Origin: Polyangiaceae bacterium
GTDB lineage: Bacteria > Myxococcota > Polyangia > Polyangiales > Polyangiaceae
Length of the DNA: 12,668 nt
Direction of reading: 5' to 3'
Assembly (NCBI GenBank): GCA_025936205.1
Contig: JAICTU010000261.1
Coordinates: 1-12,668 of the forward strand
This document shows, one piece after another, positions 1 through 6,011 of the stretch; positions within the stretch are counted from its first letter, which is position 1, and each line of letters opens with the position of its first letter. Both the position numbers and the translations under genes were made by a program. The notes under the pieces are model-generated. The model was not told where the DNA came from and searched no databases. It saw only the letters and a list, made by a program, of their open reading frames with translations.

Positions 1-1066
1 GCTCGCTCGGCGGCGTCGCCTCGGGCTCCTTGGCGACCGGGGCTTTCGCCGCAGCCGCCGCGTGCTCCGTGCCTGCCGCCGCCGTGCCGGTGCGGTCCAG
101 CGAGGAGGTGGGCTGCTCTGGCTCGTTCCCGCTCGGTTTCAGGAACATCAGTGCGCCACCGATCATGACGGCCCCCAACACCACCGCGACCGCAATCAGG
201 CCCCAACGACCGCCGGAGCGGCCGCCGCTCGCCCCCAACGCCGGCCCACTCACGCCACCGAGCGGCGCAGAGATCAGCGGAGAGGCCCCGAACGCGTTCG
301 GCGCGGCGCCAAAGGCCCCGCCGGCCGCCGTCGGATCTGTCGCCGTGAGCGCCTGCAGGTCGATCAAGCCCGAGTCGTCGCTCCGCTTCTTGGGCGCCCC
401 AGCGGGAGCCGCCGCGACGGGAGCAGCGGCGGAGCCGGTGAGCGCGCTGAGCGAGAACAGCACCGACGACTCGTTTCGCGCGCCCGTGCCTGCGGTCATC
501 GCCCCTGCAGGTTCCGGAGCGCTCGTGGTGATGTCGTCTTCACCGCCGGCGGTGTGGATGCCGCCGAACAAGTCGGCGGAGGAATTGTGATTGCCGCGAC
601 GTACGGCCGCAGGCTGAGCCGCTGCCGGACGGGCCGCGGCGTGGAGAGCGGCGGCTACCTCGCGCACTTCCCCGAGCGTCTGCCAGTCCGCCATCCCTTC
701 TTTCCAGATATAGGTCTCGGCGGTAACCAGCCCCTCGTTGTAGGCGCCGACGATCTGGTGGATGGTCATGTTGCGCTGATCGTTGTCAGCGATGTCCACG
801 GCGTACTCATCCGCAGCCGGCCCCACCGGATCGGACAGGCTCGGAGCCGGGGCGGACACGCCTCCCGGCGCGGCGTCCATGTCCGGCGGAGGAGCGCTCG
901 GAGAACCCGCGCCCCCCTCCCCGACGTAGACTTTGGCTGGGCTCGATGTGCCATCGATGACGATGGTCGAGCTGCACTTCCGACAGCGAATCTTCGCCAG
1001 ACGGGACTGAATCTTTTCGTCGGCGACCGAGTACTTCGCCGAGCAGGTGGGGCAAGAGATCTTCAC
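1..1066 (-). CDS. GltJ/AgmX-like zinc-ribbon + GYF membrane protein (3' end outside window)
   Basis: The start is a GTG at 1066, preceded by AAAGG about 6 nt upstream; the gene leaves the window at base 1, so only about 355 residues are visible. An MJ0042-type zinc ribbon opens the protein, with C5-x2-C8 and C28-x2-C31. A Pro/Ala linker follows, then a GYF_2-like domain at about 92-135 (IWKEGMADWQTLGEV). A low-complexity linker at about 140-285 carries two related short motifs, SSVLFSLSALT near 200 and SGLIDLQALT near 232. One TM helix lies at about 289-309, followed by an Ala/Pro/Glu-rich, presumably periplasmic, stretch. This order matches myxobacterial GltJ/AgmX, an inner-membrane part of the gliding machinery whose cytosolic ZnR and GYF domains face the regulators and whose periplasmic side carries TonB-like domains. 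Myxobacteria encode paralogues of this architecture, so the exact role in motility is inferred and no symbol is given. Confidence 0.8.
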   Translation of the reverse strand, partial: MKISCPTCSAKYSVADEKIQSRLAKIRCRKCSSTIVIDGTSSPAKVYVGEGGAGSPSAPPPDMDAAPGGVSAPAPSLSDPVGPAADEYAVDIADNDQRNMTIHQIVGAYNEGLVTAETYIWKEGMADWQTLGEVREVAAALHAAARPAAAQPAAVRRGNHNSSADLFGGIHTAGGEDDITTSAPEPAGAMTAGTGARNESSVLFSLSALTGSAAAPVAAAPAGAPKKRSDDSGLIDLQALTATDPTAAGGAFGAAPNAFGASPLISAPLGGVSGPALGASGGRSGGRWGLIAVAVVLGAVMIGGALMFLKPSGNEPEQPTSSLDRTGTAAAGTEHAAAAAKAPVAKEPEATPPSE

Positions 1067-1124
1067 ATTCGGCCTTTGTCGTTAGACCCGTGGTCCATCG
1101 AAGGGCAGGCTCCAACAGACGTCG

Positions 1125-1152
1125 ATTGATTTTCCAACGGCAGTCGAGTCAA
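1125..1152 (-). promoter_or_regulatory. Candidate housekeeping promoter for the GltJ-like gene
   Basis: On the minus strand a -35-like TTGACT (1152-1147, five of six to consensus) lies 16 bp from a -10-like ATCAAT (1130-1125, three of six). Transcription would begin near 1118 and leave a leader of about 50 nt before the GTG. The -10 box is weak and this is pattern matching only. Confidence 0.3.
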
Positions 1153-1170
1153 TGCACTGAAAATCTAGTC

Positions 1171-1196
1171 GGGCCGGCACCCCCGTGCTTCGGCCC
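1171..1196 (-). terminator. Strong GC hairpin, possible weak terminator on the minus strand
   Basis: Arms GGGCCGGCAC and GTGC-TT-CGGCCC pair over 10 bp around a 4-nt loop, with a 2-nt bulge. On the minus strand it is followed a few bases later by AGATTTTC, a poor T-run. It lies about 390 nt past the HExxH gene stop and just before the candidate promoter of the GltJ-like gene, so it could insulate the two units. Without a real U-tract, the terminator role is only a possibility. Confidence 0.3.
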
Positions 1197-1588
1197 CGCC
1201 GGCTCCTCTCTGAGTGCCGGCACGCGTCAGGGACGGGCTGTCCCCGAAATTCATGAGAGGCTAGTTCACGAGAAGCTCTCTCAGGAGCATACATCTCCCG
1301 AGAAGAGGCTGGGCTCGCTCCGGTGAAACCACTCTGGCGCGTGCCGAAGATGCGGTTGCCAGGGCAGCTGCTGCCGGCGATGCCCAACGAGGAATCCAGC
1401 TCGGGAAACCCAGCAAATCTGAACCAGATCGCCCGATTCGCAACGCTAACTAGCATACTAACCGAAAGACTGGCGAGTAGTTCAAACGTGAAATGGCAGC
1501 GCGGTCAGATCGAGGCGCCCCCCTACAGACGGCCACTTCCGAGTGCTTCATGACGCCGTGAGCCGACATACTCGAGAGCACATCGGTG

Positions 1589-2191
1589 CTAATGGGCCCT
1601 TCCGGCCGGCCCGGTCTCTGCAGGGGTGACACCGAGCTCTTCGATCTCGGCGAGGGCCTCATCGATCCAAGCTCGAACGCGCCCGGGGAACGGCCACATC
1701 CAGCCGTAGTCTCCGCCCACGAAACGCCGCACGATCTCCTCCTGCAGCCTGCCATCGGCCAGGGACGACACGCCTTGCAACTCCGCCGTTGCACGCAATG
1801 TCTCTCGATAAGCTTCCCATTCCAAGCGGGCTCGGCCGTAGGCGAGTCCGAGTGGCAGAAACGGCACGAGGTATAAGAACGCAAAGAGCGCGAAGCCGTA
1901 ACGGCGTCGCTGCTGCAGATGTACACGCTCATGACGCAGCAGGATCACGCGCGCGATGTCCGACATCTGGGCCCACCCCGGGGGGACGTACAACGTGTAG
2001 CCGATGACCGTGTGATAGTGCGTGAGGTAACGCCGTTGCGCCCCGAGCGTCACGACCTTGAGCGCCACGTCAATCGCATGCGAGAACAGGTTGTCGTGTT
2101 TGGGCACGATCCGGAACGCGGGGAATTCCTGGCTCAGCCGCAGCAAGAACTGCTCGCTGCGTGGATATCGCGCACTCTCGCCCTCAGCCAT
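1589..2191 (-). CDS. Putative membrane metallohydrolase with HExxH motif, coupled to fmt
   Basis: A 200-residue protein of no family I can name with certainty. It has H87-E-R-V-H91 followed by a hydrophobic segment at about 99-118, then E124-W-E126-A-Y, where a Glu could be the third zinc ligand. HExxH, then a membrane segment, then a Glu motif recalls M48/M56-type zinc peptidases, but this protein is much shorter and has only one obvious TM helix. Its ATG lies inside the end of fmt (ATGGCTGA, 8-bp overlap), so translation is probably coupled and the pair is likely co-transcribed. It is not a peptide deformylase: the EGCLS-type and QE-HExDH motifs of that enzyme are absent. The coding call is firm; the enzyme activity is inferred from the motif only. 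Confidence 0.75.
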   Translation of the reverse strand: MAEGESARYPRSEQFLLRLSQEFPAFRIVPKHDNLFSHAIDVALKVVTLGAQRRYLTHYHTVIGYTLYVPPGWAQMSDIARVILLRHERVHLQQRRRYGFALFAFLYLVPFLPLGLAYGRARLEWEAYRETLRATAELQGVSSLADGRLQEEIVRRFVGGDYGWMWPFPGRVRAWIDEALAEIEELGVTPAETGPAGRAH

Positions 2192-3143
2192 CGGCGCTGC
2201 CCCTGAGCCGTTGATCGGGCCGGAGCAGGCGACCGCTCTGCAGCTCGCGCGCGGTCAGCGGCTTTCCGCCCTCGAGCTGGCCGCGGCACAGCTCCAGCGT
2301 GCCGCTGCCGCACGCCACCTCCAGCGCCGCAGCCGCCGCCCCCGCCAGCACCAGTCCCGGCGGCCCCGACGAGCCGCTGCTACCGAGCCGCGCCTCCAAC
2401 ACCTTCAACCGGCGCTCGCCGACGCGGGTGACCGCGGCCGGAGCCGGGGCGAAGGCTCGAACCTGATTCAAAATCTGCACATTGGAGCGGGTCCAGTCGA
2501 TCCATGCCTCCTCGCGCTGGATCGGCGGAGCGGCAGTGGCTCGCGCGGAGTCCTGGGGCACTGCTCGCAGCTCTCCCGCAAGTGCAGCCAGAAACTCCTC
2601 ACCGACCATCGCGGCTGCCAGCTGCGCCAGGGCGTCCGTCAACTCGCCGCCGTTCATCTCCGGGCGGATCTCCAGGCGGCGGGTGGCGAAAACGGGGCCG
2701 GTATCCATGCCCTCGTCCATTTGCATGAGCGAGATGCCGGTCTCGGTCTTTCCGTCGAGCAGCGCGCGCTGGATGGGGGCAGCGCCCCGATATTCGGGCA
2801 AAATGGAGGCGTGTAAGTTCAGACAGCCTCGCCGCGGTGCGCACAACACCGGGCCCGGCAGGATGCGCCCATAGGCCGCGACCAGCGCGACGTCCACATC
2901 CCGTTCGTGCAACCAGCGCTCCAGCTCACCGTTGCGCACGCGCTCGGGCTGGTGAACCAGCAGGTCGAGGGCCAGTGCCGCTTGCTTCACCGGAGGGGCG
3001 CTCGAGTGCATGCCGCGCCCGGCGCGCCGATCGGGTTGACAGACAACGCCCACGATGCTGGAAACGGAGTGGAGCGCTCGCAGCGCAGGGACCGCGAAAG
3101 CGGGAGTGCCGAAGAACACAGAGCGGATCACGGCTTGCTTCAT
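2184..3143 (-). CDS. fmt: Methionyl-tRNA formyltransferase
   Basis: Transfers a formyl group from 10-formyltetrahydrofolate to the initiator Met-tRNA in the cytoplasm, enabling normal bacterial translation initiation. The 319-residue length is typical. The N-terminal formyltransferase fold begins with SVFFGTPAFAVPAL. The catalytic triad appears as N109 and H111 in CLNLHASILPEYRGAAPIQ and D147 in MDEGMDTGP, matching E. coli N106, H108 and D144. The C-terminal tRNA-binding domain covers about 206-310. The ATG at 3143 lacks a good Shine-Dalgarno because a 13-bp direct repeat fills the space directly upstream; an in-frame GTG at codon 5 is an alternative start. The gene is divergent from lon and overlaps the HExxH gene downstream. 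No def gene is visible next to it, although def-fmt pairs are common elsewhere. Confidence 0.96.
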   Translation of the reverse strand: MKQAVIRSVFFGTPAFAVPALRALHSVSSIVGVVCQPDRRAGRGMHSSAPPVKQAALALDLLVHQPERVRNGELERWLHERDVDVALVAAYGRILPGPVLCAPRRGCLNLHASILPEYRGAAPIQRALLDGKTETGISLMQMDEGMDTGPVFATRRLEIRPEMNGGELTDALAQLAAAMVGEEFLAALAGELRAVPQDSARATAAPPIQREEAWIDWTRSNVQILNQVRAFAPAPAAVTRVGERRLKVLEARLGSSGSSGPPGLVLAGAAAAALEVACGSGTLELCRGQLEGGKPLTARELQSGRLLRPDQRLRGSADG

Positions 3144-3144
3144 A

Positions 3145-3173
3145 AACTACACTCGGTCCGAACTACACTCGGT
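3145..3173 (-). repeat. 13-bp direct repeat abutting the fmt start codon
   Basis: ACCGAGTGTAGTT (minus strand) occurs twice with a 3-bp spacer, at 3173-3161 and 3157-3145, giving a 16-bp period. The proximal copy ends 1 nt before the fmt ATG. A tandem site here could be an operator overlapping the transcription start or an mRNA-level site. The repeat is directly seen; its function is unknown. Confidence 0.8.
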
Positions 3174-3298
3174 AGAGCGGCCCTCGCGTGCGCATCACAC
3201 CGACACGCACCTAGCCGCACTCATCGCTGGGGCTGCCATGACAGCAGAGCAATGCCCGCCGTGCTCGGGCCATATGGCCAAACAGATTTGAGAGAGCC

Positions 3299-3343
3299 CG
3301 AGCGCTCGCGCAGAATCTCAGATGACCCACCACGAGCGCTCGC
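3299..3343. repeat. Twin palindromes CGAGCGCTCG upstream of lon
   Basis: The 10-bp perfect palindrome CGAGCGCTCG (11 bp shared, with a trailing C) occurs at 3299-3308 and again at 3333-3342, 34 bp apart start to start, 157-200 bp upstream of the lon ATG. Two identical symmetric sites at a short spacing suggest a repressor or activator bound as dimers. In GC-rich DNA such a site can recur by chance, so the operator role is inference. Confidence 0.5.
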
Positions 3344-3486
3344 CGCGCTCCGGCCCGCGCGCTTGTAGTGGGCCGCACCCGAAGAGGAAATTTCGGGGCG
3401 AAATGATAGCGCTGGCCGTTCACCATGATTAGCTTCCGATCTACGTACCCTGGACAGCTGACGAGCGTCCGTCACCGCCGCCTTCC

Positions 3487-3490
3487 GAGG
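3487..3490 (+). promoter_or_regulatory. Shine-Dalgarno of lon
   Basis: GAGG sits 8 nt before the ATG at 3499 and supports that start over later in-frame Met codons. Confidence 0.7.
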
Positions 3491-3498
3491 ACCACGAT

Positions 3499-5931
3499 AT
3501 GAGCAGCAAGAAGATGCCCCCTACCCCGGCACCGCCTCCCACCGAAGAGGAGATGCGGTTCGGAGATGAGCTTGCGGTATTGCCGATACGCAATGCGGTG
3601 CTCTTTCCAGGCGCCGTAGCCCCGTTCGACGTGGGCCGGGAAAAGTCCGTTGCCCTGGTCGAAGAGGTCCACAACCAGCCCTCCCCCGTGATCGCGATTT
3701 TCGCGCAGCGCGACCCGGCCACGGATGACCCCAGTGCAGACGATCTCTATCCGGTCGGGTGCGCCGCGCGTGTGCTCAAGGCGCTGAAACACAGCTCCGG
3801 TAACTACTCGCTGATCCTGCAGGGGCTGGTGCGGATTCGGCTGTCGGATCTCACTCAGACCACGCCTTACCTGCGCGCCAAGATCCACCGCGTCGAGTCG
3901 CCCTCGCTGGAGGACGTCGAAGCCGAGGCGCTGGCGATGAGCTTGCGCGATGTGGCGAAGCAAGTGATCCAGCTCATGCCGGAGTTGCCGCGGGAAGCGG
4001 CTTCGCTGATCGACTCGATCCAGGCGCCCGGCGCCCTGGCGGATCTGGTCGCGGCCAATCTCGACGCGCCGGTCGAGGAGAAGTCCCAGCTGATCGAGAC
4101 GGTCGACATCAAGGAGCGCATCCGCAAGGTGTTGCGCCTGCTGACGCGCCAGCTCGAGATCCTGAAGATGCGCGAGCGCATCAATTCCCAGATCAAAGAG
4201 GAAATGGGAAAAAACCAGCGCGAGTATGTGCTGCGTCAACAGCTCAAAGCCATCAAGGAAGAGCTGGGCGAGGATGAGGGCGACCAGGGCGATCTCGATG
4301 GGCTCGAGGAGCGCATCGCCAAGGCGGAGTTGCCGAGCGAGGCGGACCAGGTCGCGAAGAAGCAGCTCAAGCGTCTGCGCACCATGCAGGTCGGCAGCGC
4401 CGAGTACACGGTGGTGCGCACCTATCTGGACTGGATCCTCGATCTGCCCTGGCACGACGCGACGGATGACAACATGGACATCAGCGAGGTGCGGCAGGTC
4501 CTGGACGAGGACCACTACGGCCTGGAAAAGGTCAAGAAGCGCATCGTCGAATACCTGGCCGTGCGCAAGCTGAAGAAGGACAAGAAGGGACCGATCCTGT
4601 GCTTGCTCGGTCCGCCCGGCGTGGGCAAGACGTCGCTCGGTAAGAGCATCGCGCGGGCTCTGGGGCGCAAGTTCGTGCGCGTGTCGCTCGGCGGCGTGCA
4701 CGATGAAGCGGCCATCCGCGGCCACCGGCGCACCTACGTGGGGGCGCTGCCCGGTCAGATCATTCAGGGCATGAAGAAATCCGGGACCGTCAATCCGGTC
4801 TTCATGATGGATGAGGTCGACAAGATCGGTCACGACTTCCGCGGCGATCCGAGCGCGGCACTGCTCGAGGTGCTGGACCCGGAGCAGAATAACTCCTTCG
4901 CCGACCACTACCTGGAGATCCCCTACGATCTGTCCAAGGTGATGTTCGTGGCGACGGCCAACCTCGCCGATCCGATCCCCCCGCCTTTGCGCGACCGCAT
5001 GGAGGTGCTGGACCTGCCCGGCTACACGCGGCGGGAGAAGCTGGCGATCGCTCGCCGGCACTTGATCCCCAAGCAGCTAGAGGAGCACGGCCTCAACGAG
5101 GAGCGTCTGACGATCACCGATGAGGCCATCGAGGAGATCATCGAGCACTATACGCGGGAGGCGGGTGTGCGCTCGCTGGAGCGGCAACTGGCGAGCGTGA
5201 TCCGCGGCGTGGCGGTCAAGGTTGCGGAAGGTGACGACACTCCGCGCGTGGTCAAGACCGAGGACGACGTGCGCAGCTACCTGGGCGCGACCAAGTACAC
5301 GAGCGAGGTCGCGGAACGAACCGAGGAGACGGGTGTGGCCACCGGTCTGGCATGGACCAGCGCCGGCGGCGAGATCCTGTTCATCGAAGCCACGCGCATG
5401 TTCGGCACGGGCAAGCTGCAACTCACCGGGCAGCTCGGCGACGTGATGAAGGAAAGCGCGCAAGCGGCGCTCCGCTACGTGCGCAGCAACGCGGAGAAGT
5501 ACGATATAGCGCGCGACTTCATCGAGAAGTGCGACATCCACATCCCCGCGGGCGCGATGCCTAAGGACGGGCCGAGCGCCGGCATCACGATGTTCACGGC
5601 GCTGGTGTCGCTGCTCACCGGGATCCGCGTGCGCCACGACGTGGCCATGACCGGCGAGCTATCGCTGCGTGGCCGTGTGCTGCCCATCGGCGGCGTGAAG
5701 GAGAAGGTACTCGCCGCGCATCGCGCCGGGATCAAGCGCATCATCCTGCCGGAGCGGAACAAGCCGGACCTCGAAGACATCCCGCGCGAGGTGCGGGACG
5801 AGCTGGAGTTCGTGCTGGTGAGCCGCCTCGATGAGGTGCTCAAGGCGGCGCTGGAGCGCGAGCCCCAACCGTCGCAGGAATGGGTCGACAAGATGGCAGC
5901 ACAGGAAGCTGCCGCTACCCAGTCCAACTGA
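3499..5931 (+). CDS. lon: ATP-dependent protease Lon (LonA type)
   Basis: Cytoplasmic AAA+ serine protease that unfolds and degrades damaged and regulatory proteins. At 810 residues it is full length for LonA. The N-terminal substrate-binding domain covers about 25-220, with LAVLPIRNAVLFPGAVAPF near its start, followed by the helical region. The AAA+ module has Walker A GPPGVGKT (371-378) and Walker B MMDEVDK (D438, E439). The protease domain has the catalytic dyad S693 in PKDGPSAG and K736 in GGVKEK, spaced 43 residues apart as in E. coli S679/K722. Myxobacteria often carry two Lon proteins; in Myxococcus xanthus one (LonV) is for growth and the other (LonD/BsgA) is needed for fruiting-body development. 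This sequence alone does not decide which one this is. hom follows 69 bp later on the same strand. Confidence 0.98.
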   Translation: MSSKKMPPTPAPPPTEEEMRFGDELAVLPIRNAVLFPGAVAPFDVGREKSVALVEEVHNQPSPVIAIFAQRDPATDDPSADDLYPVGCAARVLKALKHSSGNYSLILQGLVRIRLSDLTQTTPYLRAKIHRVESPSLEDVEAEALAMSLRDVAKQVIQLMPELPREAASLIDSIQAPGALADLVAANLDAPVEEKSQLIETVDIKERIRKVLRLLTRQLEILKMRERINSQIKEEMGKNQREYVLRQQLKAIKEELGEDEGDQGDLDGLEERIAKAELPSEADQVAKKQLKRLRTMQVGSAEYTVVRTYLDWILDLPWHDATDDNMDISEVRQVLDEDHYGLEKVKKRIVEYLAVRKLKKDKKGPILCLLGPPGVGKTSLGKSIARALGRKFVRVSLGGVHDEAAIRGHRRTYVGALPGQIIQGMKKSGTVNPVFMMDEVDKIGHDFRGDPSAALLEVLDPEQNNSFADHYLEIPYDLSKVMFVATANLADPIPPPLRDRMEVLDLPGYTRREKLAIARRHLIPKQLEEHGLNEERLTITDEAIEEIIEHYTREAGVRSLERQLASVIRGVAVKVAEGDDTPRVVKTEDDVRSYLGATKYTSEVAERTEETGVATGLAWTSAGGEILFIEATRMFGTGKLQLTGQLGDVMKESAQAALRYVRSNAEKYDIARDFIEKCDIHIPAGAMPKDGPSAGITMFTALVSLLTGIRVRHDVAMTGELSLRGRVLPIGGVKEKVLAAHRAGIKRIILPERNKPDLEDIPREVRDELEFVLVSRLDEVLKAALEREPQPSQEWVDKMAAQEAAATQSN

Positions 5932-5936
5932 GCCGC

Positions 5937-5984
5937 GTTTCCTGTCCGGGCAGTTTCCTGGCCAGGCAGTTTCCTATCCAGTCA
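5937..5984 (+). repeat. Three 16-bp tandem repeats between lon and hom
   Basis: Three consecutive units, GTTTCCTGTCCGGGCA, GTTTCCTGGCCAGGCA and GTTTCCTATCCAGTCA, begin 6 bp after the lon stop. GTTTCCT is invariant and the rest varies at a few positions. The middle unit holds the palindrome CCTGGCCAGG. Possible roles are a protein-binding array before hom or a chance minisatellite; I know of no named element with this unit. Confidence 0.85.
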
Positions 5985-5986
5985 TC

Positions 5987-6011
5987 GGCCGGGGCATGAT
6001 ATGCCCTGGCC
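5987..6011 (+). promoter_or_regulatory. Hairpin enclosing the hom start codon
   Basis: Arms GGCCGGGGCAT (5987-5997) and ATGCCCTGGCC (6001-6011) pair over 11 positions in RNA, with one G-U pair, around the 3-nt loop GAU. The first three bases of the 3' arm are the ATG annotated as the hom start. No T-run follows, so it is not a standard terminator. It could mask the start codon, or show that translation really starts at the GTG at 6013, just outside the stem. Confidence 0.6.

Larger units (their letters stand above)
1067..1588. other. Intergenic region without a convincing gene
   Basis: About 520 bp lie between the GltJ-like gene and the HExxH gene, both on the minus strand. The small open frames here (for example 1082-1456 minus, 1323-1553 plus) have no recognisable domain and their codon use lacks the bias of the neighbours. 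I saw no tRNA cloverleaf. What can be seen is the candidate promoter at 1125-1152, a strong hairpin at 1171-1196, a short hairpin GGGAC/GTCCC at 1230-1244, a 10-bp palindrome GTGCCGGCAC near 1214-1223, and a 7-bp inverted repeat GATTTTC/GAAAATC near 1127-1164. Confidence 0.6.
3144..3498. promoter_or_regulatory. Divergent fmt/lon control region
   Basis: This 355-bp gap between divergent fmt and lon must hold both promoters. Visible elements are the fmt-proximal 13-bp direct repeat (3145-3173), the perfect 12-bp palindrome GGCCATATGGCC (3268-3279), an 8-bp inverted repeat GCTCGGGC/GCCCGAGC (3263-3270 and 3296-3303), two copies of CGAGCGCTCGC (3299-3309 and 3333-3343), and an inverted repeat ATTTCG/CGAAAT (3390-3404). 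I could not find a convincing sigma-70 or sigma-32-like promoter, nor a CIRCE (HrcA) or HAIR (HspR) element that would explain heat-shock control of lon. Confidence 0.6.

Noticed and set aside
62..1129. A 355-codon plus-strand frame over the GltJ-like gene
   Set aside because: Arg-rich, low-complexity product without any domain; the minus strand encodes clear zinc-ribbon, GYF and TM segments.
1082..1456. A 124-codon minus-strand frame in the first intergenic gap
   Set aside because: No ribosome-binding site, no domain, and codon third positions do not show the bias of real genes here.
1450..1500. tRNA T-loop suggested by GTTCAAAC near 1479
   Set aside because: The flanking bases do not form a T stem, and no acceptor or anticodon stem can be drawn.
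1589..2191. Peptide deformylase as the gene next to fmt
   Set aside because: HExxH is present, but the GCLS motif and the deformylase HExDH context are absent and the protein has a TM segment.
3144..3498. CIRCE or HAIR heat-shock operator, or sigma-32-type promoter, for lon
   Set aside because: None of the consensus sequences TTAGCACTC, CTTGAGT or CTTGAA with a CCCCAT partner could be found in the gap.
3472..5061. A 529-codon open frame on the minus strand opposite lon
   Set aside because: It mirrors the lon codons, is rich in His/Arg/Leu/Gln as expected for antisense frames in GC-rich DNA, and has no domain, while lon is unambiguous.
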